Part shown: piece by piece, positions 34,614 through 43,829 of the stretch
Layout: each line of letters opens with the position of its first letter
Position numbering within the stretch: position 1 is the first letter of the stretch
From: Mesorhizobium sp.
GTDB lineage: Bacteria > Pseudomonadota > Alphaproteobacteria > Rhizobiales > Rhizobiaceae
NCBI GenBank assembly: GCA_004020365.1
Contig: SAQR01000022.1
Location: 24,488 to 88,487 of the forward strand
DNA: 64,000 nucleotides
Direction: 5' to 3'
The notes under the pieces: model-generated
Told to the model about the DNA's origin: nothing
Seen by the model: the letters and a program-made list of their open reading frames with translations, nothing else
Database searches by the model: none
Program-made: the position numbers and the translations under genes

Positions 34614-37600
34614 ATGTCATCGGATAACCATCTCCAGCCGAACCCGAAGCGGAGGCGTAAGGGGGCTTCCTCGGTTCCAGCTAAGCCGGCAGCACCGGAC
34701 GCGCGGCAGCCCGGGCCGGACGCCCGCAAGACGGTCACCATCCTCTTCGCCGACATCGTCGATTCCTCGCGGCTTAGCCTCTCCCTCGATCCCGAAGCGC
34801 TCCGGAACCTGCTCTCCCGGTACTTCGGCGAGTTGAGCGCCGTCGTTCAACGGCACGGCGGAATCGTGAACAACTATATCGGGGACGCGATCATGGCTGT
34901 GTTCGGCATGCCGTTCGTCCACGAAGACGACGCGCTGCGCGCGGTGCGGGCAGCGGTGGAGATGCGCGAAACACTTGCCATCCTTAACCACGAGCTCGAA
35001 GCCGGTTGGGGCGTCCGCCTTATGAACCGAATCGGCATCAACACCGGCGAGGTGATCGCCAGCGACCAAACGCAGGGATACTTGTCAGTCGCCGGAGAGG
35101 CCGTCATTGTCGCGAAGCGCCTTGAGGAGGCAGCGACGGCGAATGAGATCCTGATAGGAGAGCCGACGCACAAGCTCGTGCGCGATGCGGTCGTCGTCGA
35201 GCCGAGCGGGCCGCGCGCACTCAAGCGCGGCGCGACCATCCGCGCCCTCGTCGTGTTAGAAGTCCTCGCCCACGCCCCCGGCGTTGCGCGCCGCTTCGAC
35301 TCGCCTTTCGTCGGGCGCGAACGCCAACGAGCCTTGCTTGAGACCGTCTTCCGCAACGCGGTCGGCGATAGAACCTGCCACCTGGTCACCATTATCGCCG
35401 ACGCGGGTGTGGGAAAGTCGCGGCTCGTACGGGAGTTCACGAGCGGCCTTGCCGAGGATGTCACAGTCTTGCACGGCCGCTGTCTGCCCTATGGCGAGGG
35501 CATCACCTATTGGCCGCTGGCCGAGATCGTCCGGGAACTTACCCGCGCGGAGGGACCGGACTCCGGTAAGCAGCTCGCAGCGGTGCTCGAGGCGCGGCTC
35601 ACAGGCGACGAGAAGGCCGGGCTGATTTCGGAGCGTGTGACCGGGGCACTCGGGCTTGGCGGCGCGGGACAAGGGACGACCGAGGAGACCGCCTGGGCCG
35701 TCCGGAGGCTGTTTGAGGCGCTCGCGCGAGCGGGGCCGCTCGTCGTTGTGGTGGACGACGTCCATTGGGCCGAGTCGACATTCCTCGACTTAGTCGAGCA
35801 CGTCGCCGACTTCTCACGCGATTTCCCGATCCTGCTCATCTGCATCGCGCGGCCGGAGCTCTTCGACTCGCGTCCTGGCTGGGGGGCCGGCAAACGCAAC
35901 GCGACGTCGATCGTCCTCGAACGGCTCAGCGACGCGGAATGCCGCGAGCTGATCTCCAACCTGCTTGGCCCCGGGCCGCTGCCGCCCGCTGCCGAGTCGA
36001 GGATCGCGAGCGCGGCCGAGGGCAATGCGCTCTTCGCTGAGGAACTCGTGGCGATGCTCGTCGACGACGCGTTGCTCAGGCACGCGCCCGACAGCTGGGT
36101 CGCCGCGTCGGACCTCGTTGAGCTGCCCGTCCCCTCGACTATCAACGCGCTTCTCGCTGCCCGTCTCGAGGGCCTCCCGTCCGTCGAGCGCGCCATCCTG
36201 ACGGCCGCAGCGGTCGAGGGCTCAGTATTCCATCGGAGCGCCGTCAGCGAGCTCGCCTGCCCGGTGCTCGACACATTCGAGGACGGCTTGCTCGCGCTCG
36301 TCCGCCGGGATCTGATCCGCCCGGAGGCGCCGTTGTTCGCCGGCGAGAAGGCCTATCGCTTCCGCCACGTCCTGATCCGCGACGCCGCGTATCGCTCCCT
36401 GCCGAAGAATGCGCGCGCCGACCTGCACGAGCGCTTCGCCGTCTGGCTCGAGCTAGCGGCCGCGGACCGGCTACGCGAGTTTGAGGAGATTGTCGGCTAT
36501 CACCTCGAACAGGCCTTTCAGTACCGTGTCGCGCTCGGTCCGCGCGACGTGCGCGCGGCCTCGCTTGCCGCCCGGGCGTGCGAACGGCTCGAGGCAGCCG
36601 GGCGGCGGGCGCTTGTCCGCAGCGACCTGCCGGCGGCGATCAGCCTCCTTGAGAGGGTTTCCCGGCTGCTTCCCACCGATGACACACGGCGGATCGCGCT
36701 GCTCGCCGAATTGAGCGGCGCGCTGATCGAAAGCGGCCGGCTGGACGACGCCGGGCGCGCGCTGGACGAGGCGGAGCGCTTGGCCGCTGCCGCTGACGAC
36801 CAGCGCTTGGCAGCGCATGTGCTCGTTCAGCGGCAGTTCCTCCGGATCTTCCACGGCGAAGAGGGCGGGCTGGAGGAGGCGGCACGCGCGGCAGCTGCCG
36901 TGATCCCGGTCTTCGAGCGCCTCGGGGACGACCTCGGCCTCTGCCGCGCACGGCGCCTCGAGGCCTGGCTATCCTTCACCGCGGCTCGCGGCGAGGCCGC
37001 CATTGCAGCTTGGGAGCAAGCTGCTGATCACGCGCGACGTGCGGGGGATTGGCATGAGTACTACGAAATCCTCACGTGGATCGCTTCCGCCTTGTGGTTC
37101 GGGCCCACCCCGGCAGCCGAGGGCATCCGCCGTTGCGAGGCGATGCGCGTTCAGGTGGGCGAAAGCCCCGAGTCCGAGGCAGCGATCCTCCGCCAACTCG
37201 CGTGCCTCAACGCGATTGTCGGCCGCTTCGCGATTGCCCGCGAGCTGATCGCGACGAGCAACGCCACCTACGCCGACCTCGGCCTTACGCTCTACGTGGC
37301 GTCCTCAGAGCACGAGGCCGTCGTCGAGCTGCTCGCCGGGAACCCCGCTGCGGCCGAGAGGAGCGCGCGCGCGGCGTATCGCGCGCTTGAGGAGATGGGC
37401 GAGCGCGCGTTCCGTTCGACGATGGCCGCGTCCCTCGCCGTGGTGATCCTCGAGCAGGGACGCGACGAAGAGGCCGAGGACTTTGCTAAACTCAGCGCCC
37501 AGCTGGCTGCGAGTGGAGACCTGGTGACGCAGGTCCGTTGGCGCCGCGTGCGCGCACGCGTGCATGCGCGGCGGGCAGAACTCCGGGCGGCGGAGGCGCT

Positions 37601-37814
37601 CGCGCGCGAAGCAGTGACGATCGCCGAAGCGACCGACTTCGTCAACGACCGGGCGGATGCACTGGTCGACCTGTCGCACGTGCTCGAGGCCGCCCGCCGA
37701 GGCGACGAGGCGGTCGCCGCTGTGTCCGGAGCGCTGCATCTCTACGAGCTGAAGGGAAACGTGGTCGCCGCGGCCGCGACCCAGCTCCGCCTAGGCAAAC
37801 TCGTCAAAATGTGA
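34614..37814 (+). CDS. Class III cyclase-homology / AAA ATPase / TPR protein
   Basis: 1066 residues. Residues 40-210 are a class III nucleotidyl cyclase domain with metal Asp47 (FADIVDS) and Asp91 (IGDAIMAVFG). At 230-600 is a STAND-like ATPase (FVGRERQRALL; Walker A ADAGVGKSR, 262-270; Walker B VVVVDDVHW). The rest is TPR-like helices. The catalytic Asn of GDAVNxAARL is Ile165 (GEAVIVAKRL) although Arg169 is kept, so cyclase activity is doubtful. Such three-part proteins are common in soil Actinobacteria and rhizobia; the Glu/Arg-rich, strongly GC-biased codons suggest transfer. Target unknown. Confidence 0.88.
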   Translation: MSSDNHLQPNPKRRRKGASSVPAKPAAPDARQPGPDARKTVTILFADIVDSSRLSLSLDPEALRNLLSRYFGELSAVVQRHGGIVNNYIGDAIMAVFGMPFVHEDDALRAVRAAVEMRETLAILNHELEAGWGVRLMNRIGINTGEVIASDQTQGYLSVAGEAVIVAKRLEEAATANEILIGEPTHKLVRDAVVVEPSGPRALKRGATIRALVVLEVLAHAPGVARRFDSPFVGRERQRALLETVFRNAVGDRTCHLVTIIADAGVGKSRLVREFTSGLAEDVTVLHGRCLPYGEGITYWPLAEIVRELTRAEGPDSGKQLAAVLEARLTGDEKAGLISERVTGALGLGGAGQGTTEETAWAVRRLFEALARAGPLVVVVDDVHWAESTFLDLVEHVADFSRDFPILLICIARPELFDSRPGWGAGKRNATSIVLERLSDAECRELISNLLGPGPLPPAAESRIASAAEGNALFAEELVAMLVDDALLRHAPDSWVAASDLVELPVPSTINALLAARLEGLPSVERAILTAAAVEGSVFHRSAVSELACPVLDTFEDGLLALVRRDLIRPEAPLFAGEKAYRFRHVLIRDAAYRSLPKNARADLHERFAVWLELAAADRLREFEEIVGYHLEQAFQYRVALGPRDVRAASLAARACERLEAAGRRALVRSDLPAAISLLERVSRLLPTDDTRRIALLAELSGALIESGRLDDAGRALDEAERLAAAADDQRLAAHVLVQRQFLRIFHGEEGGLEEAARAAAAVIPVFERLGDDLGLCRARRLEAWLSFTAARGEAAIAAWEQAADHARRAGDWHEYYEILTWIASALWFGPTPAAEGIRRCEAMRVQVGESPESEAAILRQLACLNAIVGRFAIARELIATSNATYADLGLTLYVASSEHEAVVELLAGNPAAAERSARAAYRALEEMGERAFRSTMAASLAVVILEQGRDEEAEDFAKLSAQLAASGDLVTQVRWRRVRARVHARRAELRAAEALAREAVTIAEATDFVNDRADALVDLSHVLEAARRGDEAVAAVSGALHLYELKGNVVAAAATQLRLGKLVKM

Positions 37815-37881
37815 CAACTTCGGGAGGCGGCAAGGGGCACCGCCCGCACCTCCTTGTGAACCGCTCTGGATCGGAGGTGAT

Positions 37882-38064
37882 GTGATGCCACCGAACTTCG
37901 ATGGGATCGACGAGCATAAATATGCCTCGCCGCGGCCCCCTAAAGCTAGACCGGGCGAGACAGTGCTGAGGCTCGATACTTGGGTCCTCCAGCCGGGTGT
38001 GGCGCCTGCATGGGCCTTTCTGCTTAATCCCAACTTGTTGAAGGCCCCCTTTCCCATCGGGTGA
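37882..38064 (+). CDS. Small ORF with strong ribosome binding site before the peroxidase
   Basis: 60 residues: MPPNFDGIDEHKYASPRPPK, then LRLDTWVLQPGVAPAWAFLL. GGAGGTGATGTG directly precedes the ATGATG. It ends 37 bases before the peroxidase ATG. No domain is recognised. It may be a translated leader, a small partner protein or a peptide. Confidence 0.55.
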   Translation: MMPPNFDGIDEHKYASPRPPKARPGETVLRLDTWVLQPGVAPAWAFLLNPNLLKAPFPIG

Positions 38065-38101
38065 GGGTGCTACTTCCTGAAATCATTTTCAGAGGTCAAG
38101 A

Positions 38102-39946
38102 ATGGTCACGAAAAAGAAAGCCCCAGCGAAACAGACACCCAAGCGACTCGGTGCGACGAAGCCTACGAAGCGAAAAGCTGAGACAGCGAACCCAGCCGCA
38201 ACTTCCGAAATTCCCGAGCCGGTCCGCGAATTTCTCAACAAGACATCAATTCCCAAAGGATTCGTCAACCCAAAGCCGATCGTGCTGTCGGAGCTGCGAA
38301 AGCGCGTGACCGAAACGAATCTGAGGCCCACCGTTTCGCTGGAGCAACTGTTGGCCAGTGCCAATCGCATCAAGCCGGCGGACCTTCCCGCGGAGAAATT
38401 ACCGGAAGACGTCCAAGAGTCTATCGCCGCACTAAAGCCGGAGCTTCGACGTTTTCACGGCGTTAAAATTCCGCTCTACTGGTTCCCGTTTCCCTGGCTG
38501 AGTTCTGCCTGTGCAGATCGTTTCGGATACATGTCGTCAGCGTCCACCCGTGCGGCAACGAAGTTGCCATTCAATGCCGTGACGCAATTACTCCTCGGCG
38601 AGCTCGGTAACATGATGGCAGACTCCGGCCGTGATCCCAATCCTGCGTCTCACAATCCGGCAGACGCGGGCGTGTCTTCGCTACCAGCAGGCTTCACCTA
38701 TTTTGGTCAGTTTGTGGACCATGACATCACGTTCGACGTCTCGTCGACTCTCGACGCCGATACCGGCGCGAACACGATCAATAACATGCGAAGCCCGGCG
38801 CTCGATCTGGATTCCGTTTACGGCCGCGGGCCTGGCTTAGATCCGTTTCTCTACGTTTTTCCTACATCTGGTCCAGCTACCGCGATTAAGCTGCATAGGG
38901 GCACGAACACTACTATTGGTTCGGGCGGCCCCAGCAACAACGGTGACAAATCGGGCATGGTCCAGCAGACGAACTGGGATGTGCCCCGCATGCAGGGTAC
39001 GAATACTGCCGCGATCGGCGATCCGCGCAACGACGAAAATCTGATCATCGTGCAGTTCCAGCACGCTATGCTGCGTTTCCATAATGCCGTCGTTGAGCTG
39101 CTGGTGGCAGTCGAGTTTGCGGGCGACATCTTCGCAGAAGCCAAACGAATCGTGATACATCACTACCAATGGGCCGTGGTGCATGACTTTCTGGAAAGAA
39201 TCTGCGGAGTGGCTGCCGTGAACAACGCGATGGCGAGCGTATCTGCTCCCATCGGCAGCTCGTTCCGAATGCCCGTCGAGTTCGCCGTGGCAGCGTACCG
39301 GTTCGGCCACAGTATGATCCGTGATACGTACTGGGTGAATTTCAACTTCCCGAACGCCACACTCGGACAGGTCTTTGAGTTCAGCCGCGATCCACGGCTG
39401 CCGGTCTTTTCCAACTGGGTTGTTGACTTCAACGCGTTCTTTGACACAGGAGTGCCAGTACCGGTTCACAACAAGGCCCGGAAAATCGATAGCTTCATGG
39501 CTAACGGATTGGAATCGTTGCCCGGATTCTCAGGAATGATGGCGATTCTGGCAACGCGAAACCTCCGGCGCGCTCTAGCTCTCGGTCTGCCGAGTGGACA
39601 GGGCATGGCCAACTCATTCGGCATTGCGCCGATGACCGCGGCGCAGTTGACATCTGGAGTGCCGGCGGCCGAAATGGCTGTGCTGAATTCCAGCGGCGGT
39701 TTACTGCTGAACAAGACGCCACTGTGGTATTACGTCCTTCGCGAGGCTGCGGTCCTCGCCGGCGGAAATCAGTTGGGCCCGGTCGGCGGCAGGATCGTGG
39801 CGGAGACGTTTGTCAGGATCTTGAAGCGAGATGCGTCATCCTATCTGAACGTCCCCGGTGGGTTCACACCTATTCTTCCTTCGTCCACGCCTGGAGACTT
39901 CACGGTGGCGGATTTGGTGGCCTTCGCCGGGGTAACGCAACCATAG
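38102..39946 (+). CDS. Animal-type haem peroxidase (PF03098)
   Basis: 614 residues. Distal His region FTYFGQFVDHDITFD (about 200-214), with the ester-forming/calcium-binding Asp neighbours; later FQHAMLRFHNAVVELL, and AAYRFGHSMIRDTYWVNFN, where the proximal His is expected. Such bacterial peroxidases oxidise halides or organic substrates with H2O2. There is no signal peptide; the first 45 residues are Lys/Ala/Pro-rich. Codon use is less GC-biased than the gene before it, consistent with acquisition. Confidence 0.9.
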   Translation: MVTKKKAPAKQTPKRLGATKPTKRKAETANPAATSEIPEPVREFLNKTSIPKGFVNPKPIVLSELRKRVTETNLRPTVSLEQLLASANRIKPADLPAEKLPEDVQESIAALKPELRRFHGVKIPLYWFPFPWLSSACADRFGYMSSASTRAATKLPFNAVTQLLLGELGNMMADSGRDPNPASHNPADAGVSSLPAGFTYFGQFVDHDITFDVSSTLDADTGANTINNMRSPALDLDSVYGRGPGLDPFLYVFPTSGPATAIKLHRGTNTTIGSGGPSNNGDKSGMVQQTNWDVPRMQGTNTAAIGDPRNDENLIIVQFQHAMLRFHNAVVELLVAVEFAGDIFAEAKRIVIHHYQWAVVHDFLERICGVAAVNNAMASVSAPIGSSFRMPVEFAVAAYRFGHSMIRDTYWVNFNFPNATLGQVFEFSRDPRLPVFSNWVVDFNAFFDTGVPVPVHNKARKIDSFMANGLESLPGFSGMMAILATRNLRRALALGLPSGQGMANSFGIAPMTAAQLTSGVPAAEMAVLNSSGGLLLNKTPLWYYVLREAAVLAGGNQLGPVGGRIVAETFVRILKRDASSYLNVPGGFTPILPSSTPGDFTVADLVAFAGVTQP

Positions 39947-40171
39947 AGATCGCGTTGCGAACGCCGATGACGGACCTTCAGCCGCGCTGACTTCATCTGC
40001 GATCTGGTCCAGATCCAGTTCACCGGTCCCCCTGGCAAGCCGCTCATGCAGTATCGTCGCAACTTGACGGTCCCGCGAATTTTTCCGCTCGCCTCTGTTC
40101 GATGAATAGCCGCTTTTTGACCCGTGTTGGTCATTCCGAACCAACACCGACTGCCTTGAGCCGCCGGACCT

Positions 40172-40354
40172 TTACTTTTTTTTAAAAACGTCCTCTATAG
40201 CTTCCTTAGTAGATTTCCCCTCGTTAACTTGCTGCTCAACTTCCGCGAGCCGTTTTTGGGCCCTGCCGATCGCAGCCTCAATCCCCGTCTTCATGTTCTC
40301 AAGGACCTGGACCTGATTTTGGAAACTCTTCATATAAACATCGTCGATGGGCAT
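40172..40354 (-). CDS. Small coiled-coil protein
   Basis: 60 residues, almost entirely helical and charged: FQNQVQVLENMKTGIEAAIG, RAQKRLAEVEQQVNEGKSTK. A two-stranded coiled coil is likely. It lies downstream of 40396-40824 on the same strand. Confidence 0.55.
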   Translation of the reverse strand: MPIDDVYMKSFQNQVQVLENMKTGIEAAIGRAQKRLAEVEQQVNEGKSTKEAIEDVFKKK

Positions 40355-40395
40355 TTCATTCCTCCATCTATGCCGCGCTCGATAGTTAGCGGCCG

Positions 40396-40824
40396 TTATG
40401 CAAGCCAGACTATTTCATACCACCATTCGAATTCAGTGGTATTGGGATTTGTGGCGGTATCCCGATAAGCCATGAGCGCGATCCCCAGTGCGAATCCTGT
40501 CGTGAATTTTCCGTATGCCCACCCCGGGTCGTCTGCCTTCCACATAGTAAACGGCCCCGCCCCCCAACCTGACCAATGTGGAGTGTGGCCTGAGCTTTGA
40601 CTGGGGCCCACATATTTAATCCCGTCGGACGGGAACACGGCTCCAGCGTCAGCCTGCACAACCCAGGCGTCGACCCACCTGGGTTCTTCGGAGGGGTTGA
40701 GGCCTGTGATCGGACCCGTCGGCCACTCGACCCGACCGGAGTTAAGATTCTGAAAGAGATCCCAATTGGCTGCCATGACGTATCCCCAATCGCTGCCGGG
40801 CGACTCGCCCGGATTCATGAACAA
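40396..40824 (-). CDS. Hypothetical protein, aromatic-rich
   Basis: 142 residues, rich in Trp and Gly (SDWGYVMAANWDLFQN; HWSGWGAGPFTMWKADD; TEFEWWYEIVWLA). It has no signal peptide and its C-terminal end suggests a beta-rich fold. Family not recognised. It shares direction with the small coiled-coil gene. Confidence 0.6.
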   Translation of the reverse strand: MFMNPGESPGSDWGYVMAANWDLFQNLNSGRVEWPTGPITGLNPSEEPRWVDAWVVQADAGAVFPSDGIKYVGPSQSSGHTPHWSGWGAGPFTMWKADDPGWAYGKFTTGFALGIALMAYRDTATNPNTTEFEWWYEIVWLA

Positions 40825-41218
40825 GAGATCATATGCTCCTCAACTATGTCCCATTTCTTCGAAATCGGCTAGGTAATATTAGGTCTAGATAATGTGTCAT
40901 AGGCACTCGCGCACGAACTTCTGGAACGGGTTCGACTGCGACCGTTCATCGGCGATGCCTCGAACTTCCGCAGATGGCGCAACCGCGGCCTCCAGAAGTC
41001 GCCAACAATGTCTGCTTTCAGGCAGTGGCAACGGTCACCTCAACGGCCGACATCGACGCAGAACTGCCATTCAGAATCTGACGTGCGGGTGTCGCCTTCA
41101 GGTCAAGCGCGCGAATTCGGCACGGGCGAACGAACTTCCGCAACGGGTCGAACTAGATCATTCAGAAATGAATGAGTTTTGACGTTAGCGCATCACGGTC
41201 TCCGGTCGCGACCCATCA
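40825..41218. other. Intergenic region with short direct repeats
   Basis: ACGAACTTCTGGAACGGGTTCGAC (about 40913) recurs in altered form as ACGAACTTCCGCAACGGGTCGAAC (about 41130). A shorter copy (CGAACTTCCGCAGATGG) is near 40960. There is no supported gene. It marks the right edge of the accessory block. Confidence 0.4.
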
Positions 41219-41857
41219 CTACCAGCGCACGAAAAGCCGCCCGCCGAGGGCGCCGAGGGCGGCGAGGATGGCAATCGCGATCGTGTACCAGGTGGCGACG
41301 AAAAGCGGCGAGTCGTCGAAGCAGTGGGCGGCATAAAAAGTTGCCGCCAGCCCGCCAGCGAGCAGGCCCGCCACGGCTCCGGCAAGCACCGGCCGCGTCG
41401 GCGCGCCATAGCGCAGCACCGCCAGGAAGACGGCAAGCGGACCGATGCCGATCAGCGGAATGAAGCTCAGGCAGATAAGCATGTTGCTGCCGACCAGCCG
41501 CCTGCCCCAGTCGGCCGCAGGCACCGAAAAGAGTTCTAGACCCACCGCTACGGCCACCAGCAGCGGTGCGGCAACCATCCAGGCCGCCGCCCTGCCCGTC
41601 GCTGCACCGGGTGTCGACAGGGCGCGGATCAAGGCGAAGGCGCTGATCGCCAGAGCGATTGTGAACACAAACTTGGCAACGAAACGCGTCGTATACATGG
41701 CGGTGGCGATGTCGGTGCGTGGGCCGACCGCCAGCCAGAACATGACCGCCGCGATCAGCGTAGCCGCAACTGCGCCTATCCACCAGGCCGAGCCAAGCGG
41801 CATCGCCGTGCTGCGGGCATCGGCGTCGAGCGCCTTGATGAGATCGTCGGTCCTCAT
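41219..41857 (-). CDS. nrsF: NrsF-family (DUF1109) anti-sigma factor
   Basis: 212 residues with six membrane helices and the DUF1109 pattern (DDLIKALDADARS at the N-terminus; then FVAKFVFTIALAISAF; FDDSPLFVATWYTIAI). NrsF holds SigF at the inner membrane and releases it on oxidative or metal stress. It starts four bases after the sigF stop, so the two are one operon. Confidence 0.92.
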   Translation of the reverse strand: MRTDDLIKALDADARSTAMPLGSAWWIGAVAATLIAAVMFWLAVGPRTDIATAMYTTRFVAKFVFTIALAISAFALIRALSTPGAATGRAAAWMVAAPLLVAVAVGLELFSVPAADWGRRLVGSNMLICLSFIPLIGIGPLAVFLAVLRYGAPTRPVLAGAVAGLLAGGLAATFYAAHCFDDSPLFVATWYTIAIAILAALGALGGRLFVRW

Positions 41858-41861
41858 GTCA

Positions 41862-42440
41862 TTACCGCCTGAACCCTCTCACCCCGAACCCTCTGGCCCC
41901 GAATTGTTTGGCCCCAAACCGTTTGGCAATAGCCGCGAGCCCACGATGCAGCGACACGCGCACCGCCGTCTCGCTGATGCCGAACTTCACCGCCGTCTCG
42001 CCGATGGAACGGCCTTCGACCGATACCGACGAAACCACCGAACGCTGCCCCGGCGGCAGCCCGTCCAGGGCACGGTTGATGTCGCGCTCGCTGACCGTCT
42101 CTGCCTCCGGCTCGGCGAAGGTCTCGGCGATCTCATCGATCTCGATCTCGACGCGCCGGCCGCGCCGTCGAAAGGCGTCGATCAGCTTGAAGCGCGCTAT
42201 GGCGTAGACCCAGGGCAGCACAGGCAAATCCTGGCGCCAGGTATGCCGCTTCACATGAATGGCCAGCAAGGTTTCCTGCACGACATCCTCGGGATCGACC
42301 CCGCCCTGAACGATCTTGCGCCTGATGAAGCCGCGAACGACGGCAGCCGTCCGGCGCAGAAAGTCGGCGTAAGCCCTTTCATCTCCGGCGATTGCGGCCC
42401 GCATCAGCCGGGAAAGCTCGGCCTCGTCCTTGCCGGTCAC
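41862..42440 (-). CDS. sigF: ECF sigma factor, SigF type
   Basis: 192 residues from the GTG at 42440. Region 2: VDPEDVVQETLLAIHVKRHT and LPWVYAIARFKLIDAFRRRG. Region 4: LPPGQRSVVSSVSVEGRSIG, ETAVRVSLHRGLAAI. I chose this start because the candidate promoter (42460-42484) lies within the longer frame and GGGAG precedes the GTG. The C-terminus is an odd repeat FGAKQFGARGFGVRGF encoded by about 15-bp tandem units. Cotranscribed with nrsF. Confidence 0.9.
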   Translation of the reverse strand: MTGKDEAELSRLMRAAIAGDERAYADFLRRTAAVVRGFIRRKIVQGGVDPEDVVQETLLAIHVKRHTWRQDLPVLPWVYAIARFKLIDAFRRRGRRVEIEIDEIAETFAEPEAETVSERDINRALDGLPPGQRSVVSSVSVEGRSIGETAVKFGISETAVRVSLHRGLAAIAKRFGAKQFGARGFGVRGFRR

Positions 42441-42459
42441 AAGAGTTAACTCCCTGATA

Positions 42460-42484
42460 TTCGCGCCTCGGCCCGATTTGTTAC
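42460..42484 (-). promoter_or_regulatory. Candidate SigF-dependent promoter of sigF-nrsF
   Basis: On the minus strand GTAAC (42484-42480), 16 bases, then CGAA (42463-42460). This matches the GTAAC-N16-CGAA form known for SigF-type ECF factors of alphaproteobacteria. It lies about 20 bases before the sigF GTG, suggesting autoregulation. Confidence 0.65.
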
Positions 42485-42645
42485 GTGGCCGGCGAAATAA
42501 TGTCCAAGCCAAAGTAAGGAACATCACGAAGGTTTCACCTCCGGCGCCCGATCACGCAGCTCACCAATCTTGACTACACCGATCAGGAATTGATAGTTGC
42601 AGCCATGCTAAATCAAAGACCATCGAGATCGAGGGGACGACGTCC

Positions 42646-43653
42646 ATGAAGCAAGCTCTTTCCGCCCTTGCCGGAGCCATTGCACTTGCAATCAGCCTGA
42701 TTGCCAGCCCGGTTATGGCCCAGGACGGCAGCATCGTCGTCTACAATGCCCAGCACGAGAGCCTGACCAATGCCTGGGTGGAAGGTTTCACCAAGGAAAC
42801 CGGCATCAAGGTTACCGTCCGCCACGGCGGCGACAGCGATTTTTCCAACCAGATCGTCGCCGAAGGCGCCGCCTCGCCGGCCGACGTGTTCCTGACGGAA
42901 AACTCGCCCGCCATGGTGCTGGTCGAATCATCAGGCCTGTTCGCGCCGGTCGACGCCGACACGCTGGCCCAGATTCCCAAGGAGTACCAGCCGGCCAGCG
43001 GCAAGTGGGTGGGCATCGCCGCGCGCAGCACCGTCTTTGCTTACAACAAGACCAAGCTGAGCGCCGAGCAGTTGCCCAAGTCGCTGCTTGAACTCGCCGA
43101 TCCGAGCTGGAAGGGACGCTGGGCCGCTTCGCCCTCCGGCGCCGATTTCCAGGCGATCGTCAGCGCGCTTTTGCAGCTTAGGGGTGAGGCCGCAACCGCC
43201 GACTGGCTGAAGGCGATGAAGGAGAATTTTACCGCCTACAAAGGCAACAGCACGGTGATGAAGGCGGTCAATGCCGGCGAGGTCGATGGCGGCGTGATCT
43301 ATCACTATTACTATTACGGCGACCAGGCCAAGACCGGCGAGAACAGCAGGAATGTCGGGCTGCACTATTTCAAGAACAAGGACCCGGGCGCGTTCGTCTC
43401 GGTTTCCGGCGGTGGCGTGCTGGCCTCCAGCAAGCACCCGAAGGAAGCCCAGGCCTTCCTGAAATGGGTGACCGGCAAGCGTGGTCAGGACGTGCTGAAG
43501 ACCGGCAATTCCTTCGAATACGCGGTCGGCAAGGGCGCGGAGTCCAATCCGGCGCTGGTGCCGCTTGCCGATCTGCAGGCGCCGAAGGTCGATGCGACGA
43601 CGCTGAACTCCAGGAAGGTGACCGACCTGATGACGGCAGCCGGCTTGCTTTAG
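42646..43653 (+). CDS. Ferric-iron ABC transporter substrate-binding protein
   Basis: 335 residues with signal peptide (LAGAIALAISLIASPVMAQ). Mature part starts GSIVVYNAQHESLTNAWVEG; DVFLTENSPAMVLVESSGLF and the Tyr-rich iron site YHYYYYGDQAKTG match the FbpA/AfuA/FutA group. It binds Fe3+ in the periplasm. A strong terminator separates it from the permease, which should make it the most abundant subunit. Confidence 0.92.
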   Translation: MKQALSALAGAIALAISLIASPVMAQDGSIVVYNAQHESLTNAWVEGFTKETGIKVTVRHGGDSDFSNQIVAEGAASPADVFLTENSPAMVLVESSGLFAPVDADTLAQIPKEYQPASGKWVGIAARSTVFAYNKTKLSAEQLPKSLLELADPSWKGRWAASPSGADFQAIVSALLQLRGEAATADWLKAMKENFTAYKGNSTVMKAVNAGEVDGGVIYHYYYYGDQAKTGENSRNVGLHYFKNKDPGAFVSVSGGGVLASSKHPKEAQAFLKWVTGKRGQDVLKTGNSFEYAVGKGAESNPALVPLADLQAPKVDATTLNSRKVTDLMTAAGLL

Positions 43654-43683
43654 ACGGCGTTCGGCCTAAAACGGCAACCGACT

Positions 43684-43727
43684 GCGCTCCTGCGGGAATT
43701 CGCTTTCCGCAGGAGCGCTCTGTTTTT
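43684..43727 (+). terminator. Strong intrinsic terminator inside the iron transporter operon
   Basis: GCGCTCCTGCGG (43684-43695) and CCGCAGGAGCGC (43707-43718) pair perfectly over 12 bp; TCTGTTTTT follows. It would reduce read-through from the binding protein into the permease. Confidence 0.85.
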
Positions 43728-43829
43728 CGAGGTGGCATTCGTCGATGACGACAAGCTGCATTCTTGGCCGTATTTGCGGTCGTTCGATCGGCTCCGCCAC
43801 CGGGCGGCAACGGCTCGGCGTCTGAGCTG

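Noticed and set aside
40825-41218. Short direct repeats as a CRISPR array
   Set aside because: The copies are irregular, diverged and unevenly spaced; no cas genes are present.
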